This document shows, piece by piece, positions 44,290 to 55,628 of a stretch of 64,000 bases of DNA. This DNA is from Davidsoniella eucalypti. Taxonomy: Eukaryota; Ascomycota; Sordariomycetes; Microascales; Ceratocystidaceae. The DNA lies in NCBI GenBank assembly GCA_004009845.1, contig RMBW01000078.1, positions 1 through 64,000 of the forward strand, in the 5' to 3' direction. The position numbers and the translations under genes were made by a program. Under the pieces are notes generated by a model that was not told the origin of the DNA, searched no databases, and was given only the letters and a program-made list of their open reading frames with translations. Position 1 is the stretch's first letter. Every line of letters begins with the position of its first letter.

Positions 44290-45045
44290 TTACGGCGCTC
44301 GGAAATTCAGTCCAAACCCTGCCATACCAAACCCTGGGCCTCCCATCGTCCTCTCTCCTCCAAACACCCATCCATTGTTTCTGCGCCCACCACCGCCCAT
44401 GTTCAACGGACCAGCGTTGATTCCACCGCCGACAAAGGGCAGATTGATAGGCAGCATATTGACGCCGACGAAGCCGCCGTTTAGCGGATTCACATCGATT
44501 GGCATGCCATTGAATTGCATGTTAATGTTGTGGCGATATGTGCCGCTCGACTCGCCGTTTCCATCGCCAGGCTGGGCGTTGAAGTAGAACGAGCCACTAC
44601 CACCTCCGCCTCCACCACCACCATTTCCACTTCCACTCCCACTTCCACTTCCATTTCTGTTCCCGCTATTTCCCCGGTCACCGCCACCGCCGCCTCCACC
44701 TCCGTTTCCACTTCCGCTTCCACCATTGCCATAACGTCCGTTATCGTCCATGGGCACATCGCCATCGTAGTAGTTGTTGCTTCGATATCCTCGCGGTGAT
44801 CCATCATTCGACGGTCCCGACCCCGAGTTATTCTCGCGGCCTCGTGCAGTTGAAGAGCCTGCGTTTGCCGTACCGGAAGAAGCTCCTCGACGTTCATTGG
44901 AAGAGCGTTGTTGTTGTTGTTGGGTGTATTCACGTGATCGCCGTGCTTCGGCTGCGTTGGCTGCGGCTTGGACTCGCCGAGGCGTGATCCGTGGGAAGGC
45001 ACCACCGCCCGATCTCGGGTTAACAGAATTGGAACGGCGTTGCAT
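44290..45045 (-). CDS. Gly/Ser/Asn-rich low-complexity protein
   Basis: Single-exon frame of 251 aa from ATG 45045 to 44290; function unknown. It begins MQRRSNSVNPRSGGG with a basic RITPRRVQAAANAAEARRSR segment, then Q5, and long (G)n, GSGN and GGGGG stretches. The C-terminal third is hydrophobic-glycine-rich (MLPINLPFVGGGINAGPLNM, then MGGPGFGMAGFGLNF), like proteins that phase-separate or associate with RNA. The frame stays open upstream to 45246, but that part is rich in CA/TA simple sequence and looks like a leader. An alternative upstream ATG (MASFVFQID) cannot be excluded. Low complexity limits confidence that it is translated. Confidence 0.55.
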   Translation of the reverse strand: MQRRSNSVNPRSGGGAFPRITPRRVQAAANAAEARRSREYTQQQQQRSSNERRGASSGTANAGSSTARGRENNSGSGPSNDGSPRGYRSNNYYDGDVPMDDNGRYGNGGSGSGNGGGGGGGGDRGNSGNRNGSGSGSGSGNGGGGGGGGSGSFYFNAQPGDGNGESSGTYRHNINMQFNGMPIDVNPLNGGFVGVNMLPINLPFVGGGINAGPLNMGGGGRRNNGWVFGGERTMGGPGFGMAGFGLNFRAP

Positions 45046-46103
45046 CTTGTAGTATGTATATGTGTGTGTATGTGTTCTTCTGAGGTAGGTTGAATAAACG
45101 ATATTGTAATAAGAAATGGAATATGTAGAAGTGCTTGGTAGGGTTGTGTTGTGTCTTTGTGTATAAGAGATAAGAGATATATTGATGTCTATCTGAAATA
45201 CAAAGCTTGCCATCGACAAGTTCTTATAGACATGAGAATCTACCAACGCCTTATTCTACCACGTCACGTCAAACGCTTCGCAAACATCTCGATATACTTA
45301 ATACACGGTACTGCCCCCAAGAAGTCGGTTCGTGCTTATCATCGTGCTATCTCGTGTTGCACAGCGCTCGCTCGAACAATTCCTTGAAATTTACTTTTTT
45401 TTTTCTTTTTTTTTTTCTCTCTTATTAGGTCTGTTCTCAGATATCCTCGCCAGAAAATGAGCTGATAAATCCAAAATGGCGCCACTTCGTTCTCTTTCTT
45501 GTGCATCACAATTCGGAATAAAACCCTTTCCCACCAAAGAACATTAGGCCTTGGAAACACCAAGACAACCTCTAATGTCGATCTTTCAGCGCCTCCTCGA
45601 ACCACAAATCGAATCATAATTGTGCTTTAATCCTTGTTCCCACGGGGAGTAGAATCGGCTTTACAAGACGTGAAACCTTGACTAGGGTATAAACAAGTTT
45701 AAACAGCTGTGTTTCTTTGTCTTGTTTCGAAGTGACTTGACTGATGACAAGGAACTAGTTGGAAAGACTATTATACTACCTCATTGTACACAGAGTTGGC
45801 TGCTAGAGAGATATAAAATGATAAAGTTGTTTGTTACTTCAAATTCAAATTGACTCAAAATTACTATAGTAATGATAGTATGCTGATATGCATCGTTGTA
45901 ATAGCCAGATAAGTAAGCATAATGATATAATGAAAACGCCGAACAAAGGACAAGAAAACTATTGAAGACGCCTATAGCCATAGGCACTATCCCCCAAATA
46001 CATTAATAAACGAACAAGTTGGTACCAGATGAACTCCTGTGAAAATATACCCTCAAAAAAGAATACTCAAAAAATCATACACAAATTTATTTCCCCACCA
46101 CCC
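45046..46103. other. intergenic region
   Basis: Leader and promoter of the glycine-rich gene at the left (TG-repeat sequence 45055-45075), then the 3' flank of the peroxin gene. Two T-runs lie near 45395-45420. No gene is seen. Confidence 0.45.
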
Positions 46104-48317
46104 TCACTCCAGTGACATATGTGCCTCGTCACCGATACCCCAAGCCCGGCTCTCCTTACCATGACCATGGATTTCCAGTTCTGTGCGCAGTCCCAGCAAC
46201 GACCCCGTCTCACTGCGCGCATCGCTCTCGCCCACCGTCGACGGCGCAATAATGCGCGATTGCCGCTGCTCAGCACGACGTTTGACGGTCGACGATCGGA
46301 AGAACGACCGAGACGATGTCGAGAATATCGACGTCGAATCCGTGTCACGGTCGGCACTGTGGCTGTTGTCGTTGAAGAAGAACGAAGAGATGCTAGGGCT
46401 GGCGCTGTGGGGCGCCGCGCTGTGGCTACCACCGTTGAAGGACGACGGTGATATCTTCTCTTCTATGGTGCTGAACACTTGAGTCGTTGGCTTTTGGTGA
46501 GGGTTACTAACGGTCCGTCTGTGGCCGTCATCAGGGGTTGTCTTGATCGGCGAGGGGCGTTTCCGGTCTGTGCCGTTCTGTATATCGCTCTCTGTCGCCG
46601 CCCGACTTAGTGGGTTAATGTGGCAATCATCGTCATACGTTTCATCGCCTTCCACATCCACCAGCTCGGCATCGCGATACCACTTCCGCCGTCTGGTCCA
46701 ACGGCCCCATCCGTCTTGGCCTCGTCGGCCATTCTGCCACTATTGTTCAATTACCGTTAGTAAGACAGGAAATATGCAATCTCTTTCAGGACAGGGCTTT
46801 AAACATACCTTGTTATCATAGTATACCCAACCCATCTTTCCAGCTTCACCGTCATAGTCTATTTCAGTTACAGATGCGTCTTCTGGGGGCAACACACCAT
46901 CAACCTTCCAAGTGCTACCCTCGGCCCACCGCCATCTCATATGGGTGTTTTCCTCAACATCTGGAAGCTCAAAGTCGTCGCGTGCTGGTACAGCATTGAT
47001 ATGCTCATCCGTCCACGCTGCGCGTTCGTACGCAAACATACTAGCGGTCCAGCCCAAGCCAACCCACCGCCGTTGGTTTTCATAGATGATAAAGGTAAAC
47101 TTGACGCCGGCATCACGCGTTCCCTTCTTTGGAGTAGATAGCTTGCTATGCAAAGTCTCGCTCTTAAGCTGCTTTGTGAGCTCGGATTCAATCGGCTTCT
47201 TTTCCACGCTAGTCTGTGTTGATGTAGTAGTAGTGTTGAATGAGGACGAGCGCTTCTTGAGCCCAGGCTTAACGGGCGCTTCAAACTCAAGTCCTGTGAC
47301 AAGATACGCCGATCGGTGCACAGTGCGGCTACGCCATAAAAGAGCCCGGCACACGCGCATAGGACGAGAGTGCCACGTAAGAACCAGTGAACCAAAGACC
47401 ATGACGATTCTGCGCGTAGTGATGATACGGAGAGGCGGAAGGGTCAGAGCGATCCAGAATGGCGTGCAAAATAGGATGCGGATGAACAGTGTTGTCAGCG
47501 CAGGACGCACCGTTGCCGACGTGGGGGTTCTTTGGGTACTTAGAAAGTCAGTGAGGCCCAGCATGGGCTCTAGTAGCATGTCACACCGCGCAGTGAATTC
47601 CTTGAGTGTCTCGACGATCTCGTCCAACGTCTTCTGGTGTCGCGTGTTTGTGGTTTCTGCAAGCGAAGGCGCATGACCGTTACCGTGACTAGTCAAGTCT
47701 CCAGCTGCACCGACCGACTTGGAGTTAGGCTTGTGTCCATTCTTCACGCCGGCTGCGCCGTTAGCAGAAACAGCCTCTGGACGGCCGGGCTCGCCCCAGC
47801 CACTGCTGCTTAGAGGACTAAATCTCCGCCCGTACATGCCTAGGATGAGACCGAGCACGACTACGATTGGGCCGGCATAGCGAAGGATCTTGTCGCCGTA
47901 TAACACGACGACCCAGAAACCGGCGAGCAGCAGAAAGCTTTCCCAGGGATCGCCGCTCGTCCATGTCAATAATCCAGCCAGGCGATTGAGCGGCAGCAGG
48001 AACGGATGTGAGTATGCAAGTGCTCGCGTGACTTGCGGTGGCGTGGCTAGCAGCAACGGCGACTTTTGGTGGACGAGGATAGTCGAGCGCTTGGCGGTAG
48101 AGCGCGATGGGACAGCCTTGGAAGTAGACGTCGAGAGAGAGGCGGGCGAAAAAGCAGCATATATCGGAGGTGCGACGCCGGAAATGGCGTCATTATTAGC
48201 CAGCGCCTCAAAGCTGTCCGGCCGAACCTTTGTGTTCGACATCTGGGCAAGCCACGGTGTATCCTTTGGCGTAGAAGGCAGCGCAAAGCTCCAGTTAGCT
48301 GGGGACGGAATAAACAT
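46104..48317 (-). CDS. Pex23/Pex30-type peroxin with dysferlin (DysF) domain
   Basis: Integral membrane protein of the Pex24/Pex28-32 (Pex23) family, which in fungi sits in ER subdomains and regulates peroxisome formation, number and ER contacts. Minus-strand exons 48317-46809 and 46739-46104 join at phase 0 to 714 aa. Two hydrophobic regions are visible: WESFLLLAGFWVVVLYGDKI with IVVVLGLILGMYG, and LFIRILFCTPFWIALTLPPL with IVMVFGSLVLTW. The dysferlin module follows: FTFIIYENQRRWVGLGWTAS (DysFN), then WRWAEGSTWKVDG, and GWVYYDNK joined by splicing to WQNGRRGQDGWGRWTRRRKW (DysFC). The tail is Ser/Asp-rich and disordered. The first ATG in frame is 48317; a second at 48242 (MSNTKVRPD) is also possible. 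Confidence 0.85.
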
Positions 48318-50986
48318 GCAAAAAACAGCGTCGGGTACGAATAAGAGAAACAAATAGAGCACAACGCTTATAGTCGGCGCTGGACAGGTTCCCGGAGATG
48401 CTCTCGGAAGCCAGGGAAGATGAAGCTTAGGCCAAAGCTGGGGAAGGATGAATTGCCTAGTTAGGCTTGGTTTGCTGAAGTTAAGTGCTTCTGGCTGCTT
48501 AAGCTGCGACTTGCAGTGCTATGGCTTAAATATGTTAAATATGACTAGGAGATGTGACTTTGCATCTGCTCTTCCCAGGGGCCTGGCTTGAATATGGTAT
48601 TTTGTGCAAGGGAAAACCAGGCTCACGCTCTCTCTAGGTTAGAGGAAGGAAAAGAGAACAAGAAAACCAGGGCTGAAGATGGCTGAAGGCGGGGAGAGGA
48701 AGGGAAACATAGAAAAACAAGAGCTGGAGAAGGAGGACAAGGACACAAGGTTCTACTAACAACAGAAGAATAGCCTAGAAAACAAAAAACAACAGAAAAC
48801 CTATCAAGCCACTTGACCAAGCCACGAGAGATTGGTACTTAGGAAGGAAAAAAAGCCCTAGCTTCCTTTCTTTCCAAGGTCATGAACCTCTGACGTCAAG
48901 ACCAGCTCAGCCGATCAATTTTCCACTGGAAAATATAAAGCAAAAAAAAAAGAGAAAGCTGAAGTGAAAGAAAAGAGAAGAAAAAAAGAAATCAAAATTT
49001 GAACTCACCAGTGCAGCCATCAAGAATTAAAGGAAACCTGCTCACGGCAGATTGAATGGCCTTTATCTTATATTCTGGACAGGTCGAAGACAAGAAAAGA
49101 AAAGGGCCGTAAATGAGGAAAGATTATGCGGCACCAACGAATAAGCCAAACAATCAAATAAGAAGCCACAGGCCCAAATCAAGAAGAGGCCAGCCCGTCA
49201 AGGGGAAAAAAGGAAGACGAAGACAGAAATAACAGAGCAGGAAAAACAACACAAAGAAAGAGGCTTCCTTCCCAAGCCCGTCTATATGCAGCGACAGCGA
49301 GTATGGCCAGGAAGAGAGGGGAAGAAGCCAATTGCAAGAAAAGCTGAGCAACCCTGGTACGTCTGTCTTTGTTTTCTCTTGTTTTCGTCTTGGTTTAACG
49401 CTGGTAAAGTACTCGAGAGTCGTCTAGGCACATCTATCGTTGTCAGAGGCCGGGTCGGTACAGCACGGCACGTAACGTCGCCAGCTGTCGCGGCAATAAT
49501 ATTGTGTATGTAGTATGTAGATTGGCTAGGCCAGCTCAGATGCTACAGACAGTTTGGTTACTATATGTAGTTAGGTGCTTTTCTGCTTGTGGTACTACTC
49601 GCAATACCACTAGCAAACAGCACATGCGTCGGCCAGTCGGTGGGCCGGGCTTGATCGTTAAGGTTGTTGTTATCGTTGTTGTTCCGTCGTCGATTGATTG
49701 GGTTTCAGTCAGGCAGTGGCAATGAGGAGCATGTCGTATATATGTATAATGTATAATGGTTGCTTTTTCGGGTTGGTTACAGTAAATCGAAAGGAAGTCC
49801 GTGGAGAACGGCGGCTCGGCAGAAAGTATTCAAGACGTCATTGGCCGTTTCACCAAGCTTGCGTTGTTTCTCTCAGCCCAAGCCTCAAATGGCAGAGAAA
49901 AGGAAAAGAAAAACAATCAGGCGCAAAGTCGGTGTTGGGCTAGGTCGGGATACAAGATATCAGATCGTCGACCCAGAGTATGCGATATGTTTTCGATTCA
50001 CTCCGATGCGCGATACGGCCGATCGATTTTCTTCTGTCAATAGAAGGCGAAAATCCGATTCAGAATTATATTTCGGGATTTAGCCTGAAGAATGATACGA
50101 AAAGAAAAGAAAAAAGGGATAGAGGAGCAAGATAGTGGTCATAAAATTCACGGGTTGAAATAAAGAAGAATAAAGAGCTGCTAATTATCACCCCATCGAC
50201 AAATCTTATGGTTGTTTCTTTTTTTGCTCCTTGCCTCCATTTCACATGCCGCGAAGAAACAACTCTCAATTCAGACTCACCAAAGAGAAAATCGAATTCT
50301 TGGTAGGTCAATCTTAAATCTGGAGTCTTTACATACATTCTCCAACAAAAAGGAAAAGGAACAGAAAATTAACTCTAAATATCGCTCAACTCTTTCCATT
50401 TCGTCGTGTCCACGTGAGTGCCAATGTTCATAAATTATACTAAGTATGCTACTAAGCCATATTTCCCCAATATAGACACCTTTAACCGAGTCACCCGTGC
50501 TGCTTTTATTTACTACATAGCTAGCATATAAAGCATATAAAGCAGTCTACAATCATCACTAACACTCACTATTGCTTTCAAAATGGCAATTCGAGCAACT
50601 ATAGTGTTGTTTTAGTTCAGATACCATCTTCACTTTTATTTATTCTTGTTACCTGATTGTTCGTGACTAGTGAATTTATCACACGACTCGAGAGGTTGGT
50701 CGACTGACTTTCACATGCTTAAATTCTGAATAGCAGGCCTCTATGAATTTGGAGTACCCTTCTAGGGTTAATATAGCAGCAAACCCTACGGTTTTTGAGA
50801 TGCCCAAACTGCCACTTCCGTATATACACATGCAGATAGATGTCATAAAAGATTTATAGTATAAAATTCATAAAAGCAGCAATGAAGCTCTGAGTATAAA
50901 GAAACCCCCCCCCAAAGAAGACTAGTATTTGAAAAACTTGTTATATGCCATATGATGACTATACTGAAGCATGATAATTATCCATC
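48318..50986. other. 2.7-kb intergenic region
   Basis: Peroxin promoter at left and the 3' flank of the coiled-coil gene at right. Purine-rich runs occur near 48920-49000. A run of nine C lies near 50905-50913. Short frames on both strands have no coding character. Confidence 0.45.
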
Positions 50987-53053
50987 TTAATGTCCCTCGC
51001 GGTGCTGAATACCTAGCCCATTACGCGAAGTATCTGTATCTAGCCGAGCCTTCTTCGCCGATGGACTAGCTAGGATATCACGCAATGGATCTGGTCGTAA
51101 GCCCTCACTGAATTTGCGTTTTTCAGCAGCTGCGCCCATCGGTAACGGTACCGATAGCGCTGTAGCAGTTGGATTGCTGCTTCCAGAGCCGGAGCCGGAG
51201 CCGGAATCGGAGCCATGCTCAGCCATAGCAATTGAGGGAGCGCCTCCATTGGTATATAGGCCGCCGTTATGAGATGCATTAACACCTGAAAATGTGCCGG
51301 TCAATGGCGATGCAGGGGGTGGCGTTACCGCCCCAGGGCCATTGAGTTTTGCGTGCAACTTTATGGCGTGCTCTGTTACGCTATGATTCGCTGTCTTGTG
51401 CTGGTGATCCACCATATCAATGCGTGCATCATGACGTAGTAGTACTGCGGCCGCTTGACTCGCTTGGCTTTGTAGCACATCGACATCGTGTGTTGAAGAT
51501 GTGCTGCGTTGCGATGGATGATATCCCTGGGCTGGCAGCTGCTCAATGCCATTCGACCCAAAGAACGCCGCACTAGTGGGTGCCGGAATCTTATTCCGCG
51601 CAGATATGAAGCTATTCATGGTGTTCATAGCACGACGTGCTAATTCCTCCGGGTCATTTTCAGGCACTGATATCGTGCTCTCACGGCTCCGACTACGCTG
51701 GTGAGACACTCCGCTAAGCTGTGACTTGGTGTATCTGCGCGGTGGCTCTGTTTGTGAAACAAGATCAATGGACGGTAGCAAACTAGTCGAGCTATCACTG
51801 TTACTACCACGTGATGATTGTCGTGCAATTGGTGTCGTGGGTAGAGAAGCATGAGGCTTTGAATTGCGCCCATTTTTGGCACTAGTGCGGGATGTAGGTT
51901 GTGTAGAGCCAATAGGAGTAGACGGTGTGTCGTTTTTCTCCAAGGCTTGGAGCAATGCCGCAAGGGGCTCCTCATTGCCTCCATCGCGAGACACCCGTGG
52001 AACATTAGAAGCAGAGGCGGCGGCAGCTGCAGCTGCAGCTGCAGTGGCAGCACGGGATTGTTTGGCCGTTGTTCGAGAAGAAGTTGCCGAGCTGCGGCCC
52101 ATGTGCATCGTTGGCGACAGAGCTGAGTGTAAGATGCCACCGGGACTCCGAAGCATATTAAAATGTTCTCTGTTCTCGCGAATACGGTTGAGCAACTGTG
52201 TACGATCTTCGCGCAATGTGGAAATCTCGTCTTGATTCAGGCGAATAAGCTTCTTCGCGGTCTTGAGCTTCTTGTAAAGATCACCAATGTCCTCCATAGC
52301 ATCGTCGTACATCAGCTTCAGCTGCAGATACTTTGCATGTGTCGATTCCGACGCCGAGCTAAGATCGCGCCTTGCTTGGCGTAGGTTCTGGCCATTGCGC
52401 AGTGTTTGTACTTCCCGTAGCGCCATGTCGTGTTCCACTGCTGCGCGCTCTGCATCGTCAGTTGCCTGGAGTGATGCCAGATTTAGCTGGAATTTATGAT
52501 GAGCCACTTCCATCTTGACACGGGAGTGGTCGGCAATGCATTCATGAAGCATAGCGCGAAGCTCTTCTGGGGATGCCTCTTCTATCCGCGCGTTTGTCGG
52601 CGCAATGTACTCACCTCCGCTACCACGGGCGGCAATAGTGCGGGTTCGCTTGATGTTACCACCGGTAGCAGGAGGAGAAAATGGATGACTAGGCTGAGAC
52701 CCTATGAGCGAAGACGTTACTCCTGAAGCAGCAGTGACGCCGCCGTTGAGCCGCCCATTCTCCCCAGCCATATCAACATCACCATTAGCCTCCGGAAGGG
52801 AAACTGAGTGAAGTTTTTGAGAGGAAGGTGGAGGAGTCATAGATGATGGAATAACCATATCGGAGCGGGTATTGATCTCGGTTCGAAAAGAGACATTGGG
52901 GTCGATAGGCGAGCCTGGGTCTTCAGTCGAGGGCAGAGTGACCTGTGAAAGCGGAATGGTCGTGAGTGCATCGGCATCGGCTGGCGTCGAGGGTGTCATA
53001 TGCATGCCAACGGTCACGGCGCCGTTTGACGAGGATTCGGAATCAGAAACCAT
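50987..53053 (-). CDS. coiled-coil protein with disordered flanks, function unknown
   Basis: Single-exon frame of 688 aa. ATG 53053 has a good context (GCCATGG). Residues ~1-170 are Ser/Thr/Pro-rich. Residues ~180-330 form a long coiled coil (SPEELRAMLHECIADHSRVK; LRQARRDLSSASE; YLQLKLMYDDAMEDIGDLYK; EDRTQLLNRIRENREHFNML). A poly-alanine tract of about 12 follows, then Ser-rich disordered sequence. The C-terminus has a basic AEKRKFSEGLRP and SPSAKKARLDTD segment that resembles a nuclear localisation signal. I recognise the general type as a conserved fungal protein but no named family. Confidence 0.75.
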   Translation of the reverse strand: MVSDSESSSNGAVTVGMHMTPSTPADADALTTIPLSQVTLPSTEDPGSPIDPNVSFRTEINTRSDMVIPSSMTPPPSSQKLHSVSLPEANGDVDMAGENGRLNGGVTAASGVTSSLIGSQPSHPFSPPATGGNIKRTRTIAARGSGGEYIAPTNARIEEASPEELRAMLHECIADHSRVKMEVAHHKFQLNLASLQATDDAERAAVEHDMALREVQTLRNGQNLRQARRDLSSASESTHAKYLQLKLMYDDAMEDIGDLYKKLKTAKKLIRLNQDEISTLREDRTQLLNRIRENREHFNMLRSPGGILHSALSPTMHMGRSSATSSRTTAKQSRAATAAAAAAAAASASNVPRVSRDGGNEEPLAALLQALEKNDTPSTPIGSTQPTSRTSAKNGRNSKPHASLPTTPIARQSSRGSNSDSSTSLLPSIDLVSQTEPPRRYTKSQLSGVSHQRSRSRESTISVPENDPEELARRAMNTMNSFISARNKIPAPTSAAFFGSNGIEQLPAQGYHPSQRSTSSTHDVDVLQSQASQAAAVLLRHDARIDMVDHQHKTANHSVTEHAIKLHAKLNGPGAVTPPPASPLTGTFSGVNASHNGGLYTNGGAPSIAMAEHGSDSGSGSGSGSSNPTATALSVPLPMGAAAEKRKFSEGLRPDPLRDILASPSAKKARLDTDTSRNGLGIQHREGH

Positions 53054-55628
53054 GGCAGTCGAAGCTGGAAGCTGGATATAGCGAACAAAAGCGTATGTAT
53101 GTTTCACTTGTTGTGATCTTGTTGACTGGTATCTCAAGGCAGGGCTGAGCCTTCTTGCGTGATCTTGTGAGTGATGACCTGGAATATACCGTGGGTGGAT
53201 AGAATAACTACCGACTCAGGTTCCGCAGCCAATTCAAGATGACAAGTCACTAAGGCGTAGCATGCAAGCTCGGCGATGAAAGCAGATTACACAGCAATTT
53301 CCAGACTAGTGATAGCAGCTTACATGTACAGGTTTCAGAAGCTATCCCGTCCTATCGTGATCGGGGGTGAAATAGCGTGAGTGTGCGCTTTGTATTTCTG
53401 CTCTTGTTTCGGCAACGTTGCTATTACCTCTGTATATTCCAAGATTAGGGCTTCAGTTAGGCACTATATCCTGTGCTTCTTAGAAGCCTTGTCTTGATTT
53501 TTTAGAGGAAAGCACCTGCTGAATGATGTATCGTCGAAGTAGCTTGGAGGGCAGCAGAGGCTTGGCTAACGCTCAAACTCAAAGTTGTCAGGGTTTTTGC
53601 TAAGAGAGAAAGAGAGGAGGGGGAATGACGAGGATGAAGAAGAGAAGAAAAAAGAACCAAAGCGCTTCAAACGACAAGGCTAGAAGTAGTATCGAGAAAA
53701 TGATTCCTTCAATGCTAGACCACTACAGCAACGATGATTGATCAAGAGAGATAGAAAATGGGCGTTTTCGATAGGCTGAGGTGGATAAACAAGGCAATAA
53801 CGGGCATAAACGACGCGACCTTTTCGGGGTTTTTCTTGTTGTTTCTTAATTTTTGTATTGCTACATAAACAATAACAACAACAATAAGAGGATCAACAAG
53901 AAATTCAACAGATCCCAATGCAAAGCAAAGATGAGTAGAAATGGAAGTTGGTGCCAGCAGCAAGGGAGTGTATCAAGGACATAAAAAAGAACCAAGAGGC
54001 CTAGTAGAAATAAAGACTCATGAGAAAAAAAGAGTGCTATCCCATAGATAACGATGTTTGTTGACTATCTCTGGTCAATGACAACATAATAGGGCAGATT
54101 TAAGCTGATACTAGGCACAATATTTACTATCAACAGGTGCTGCACGCAATTACTTGATTCAATAGCCTTGTTTGCTATTTATCTTTTTTACCCCAAGTTC
54201 CACAACTACGACAAAACTTTCGGATGCTTTTCAATCATATAGCAAAAACGAGGCTAATTCGCTGCGTCACTAGAGAAAAAAAAGCCATTAAAACAGACGC
54301 CATTCAATTTATGGGAGGCTGGCGAAGGAACGAAGTAACTAGCAATAACAGTATTAAGTTGAAGAATTTACTCTGTTTAATCCTCTTTTTTCCAATTTTT
54401 TCTCTGAAACCGGCTAAAAGATGTTTCCAGCACGTCTATAACCAGAAAGCGGTCTGTGTAGATAGCCGGCACAATGTACCTGGTAGTACACCGCCTTCTG
54501 TATATACTTTACTACGAAACGGCATAAACTCGACAAACCATCCCTCTACTTTTACTAGTTCTCGTCAAAGGGAAAGGGCGTAAAGGCTCCAGTCAATCTT
54601 ACATACAAATACAAGGAATAAAATGCAGAATATATATATATATAAGAATACAAAATAAACAAGCAGACCGCTATATGCGTCGCGCTCTCGTCTTACACTT
54701 CGTGTCGCGTCATTGGGCTGGACTCGGTAGGGCGAAAATAAAAGAAAAAAGAGAAAAAAGAAAAAAAAGAAAGGCACTGTACAACTATGAACTCGCCGCT
54801 ATTCGCTTGATATCACCTAGGCTGTTGTTGATTTGCTGTTATATACGCACATAGGATAATGGGCTATACATACAGATATAGCTGTGCTTAATACACGCTG
54901 TTTATGTACTTCCCTTGATTCCTTTATGCAGCTGCAAGGAACCGCTGGTCGTGCATGCCAGTTTTTTATAGGAAGAAAGGGATGAGAGGGGTAATGGACA
55001 ATAACGATCAAGATTTAAGGGAAGACAAAAAAAGCCCAAAGAACATTTCGCCGCAAAGGGAACGCACTAAAGATTCATGATTACTATGCTGATATGTAGA
55101 AACAAGGCACAAAAATAAACATCATCCCCCAATAAAGAAATAGAAAGAACAGAATGAACGATAGAACAAATAAGCTGGAGAAAGTATATCGAGAGTTGAA
55201 GAAAACCACCGAAAAAATATCGAGAAAAAAAACACTGAAGAAAGAAACCTCACCACTTAAACAATGCTAAGGAAAACGTGTACCGGCTTTATAAAATGAA
55301 CAACAGAGATGGACAAAAAAAAGGGAATAGAAAACCACAGGGTATCTGAAGTGTATAATCTAGAAAAGAGAAAAGACATCAAGAAGATGAGGGGGATATG
55401 GGTAAGAAAAAAGGTGCAAAACAAGAAATAGAAGGGCTGAGAAGATACAGATAGAGAAAGGTACGGCCGTTACAATGAATATATGTCTAAGTATAATACT
55501 CGCTATGAGGGGAATGAATAAAAGTAGGAAAGAAGGAGTGTGAAAGAGAAGACTGAGATCAGGTTCTCTCTATCAAGATTTCAGAATCATAGAAAAGAGT
55601 CATTGGTGGGTCGTCTCTCCGTGAAGGC
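53054..55628. other. 2.6-kb intergenic region
   Basis: Promoter of the coiled-coil gene, then the 3' flank of the P-type ATPase homologue. It is AT-rich with purine runs and no recognisable gene. Confidence 0.45.

Noticed and set aside
44490..45005. 171-codon alternative frame on the same strand as the glycine-rich protein, and the plus-strand frames
   Set aside because: They are shadows of the low-complexity GGN/GGC repeats; the first frame has the longest continuous sequence with a plausible start.
45590..45625. Possible tRNA B box (GGTTCGAGG on the minus strand)
   Set aside because: No A box, anticodon stem or acceptor pairing could be built around it.
49760..50083. Plus-strand frames of 75-107 codons between the peroxin and coiled-coil genes
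   Set aside because: They overlap in several frames, with no motif and no conserved-looking segment.
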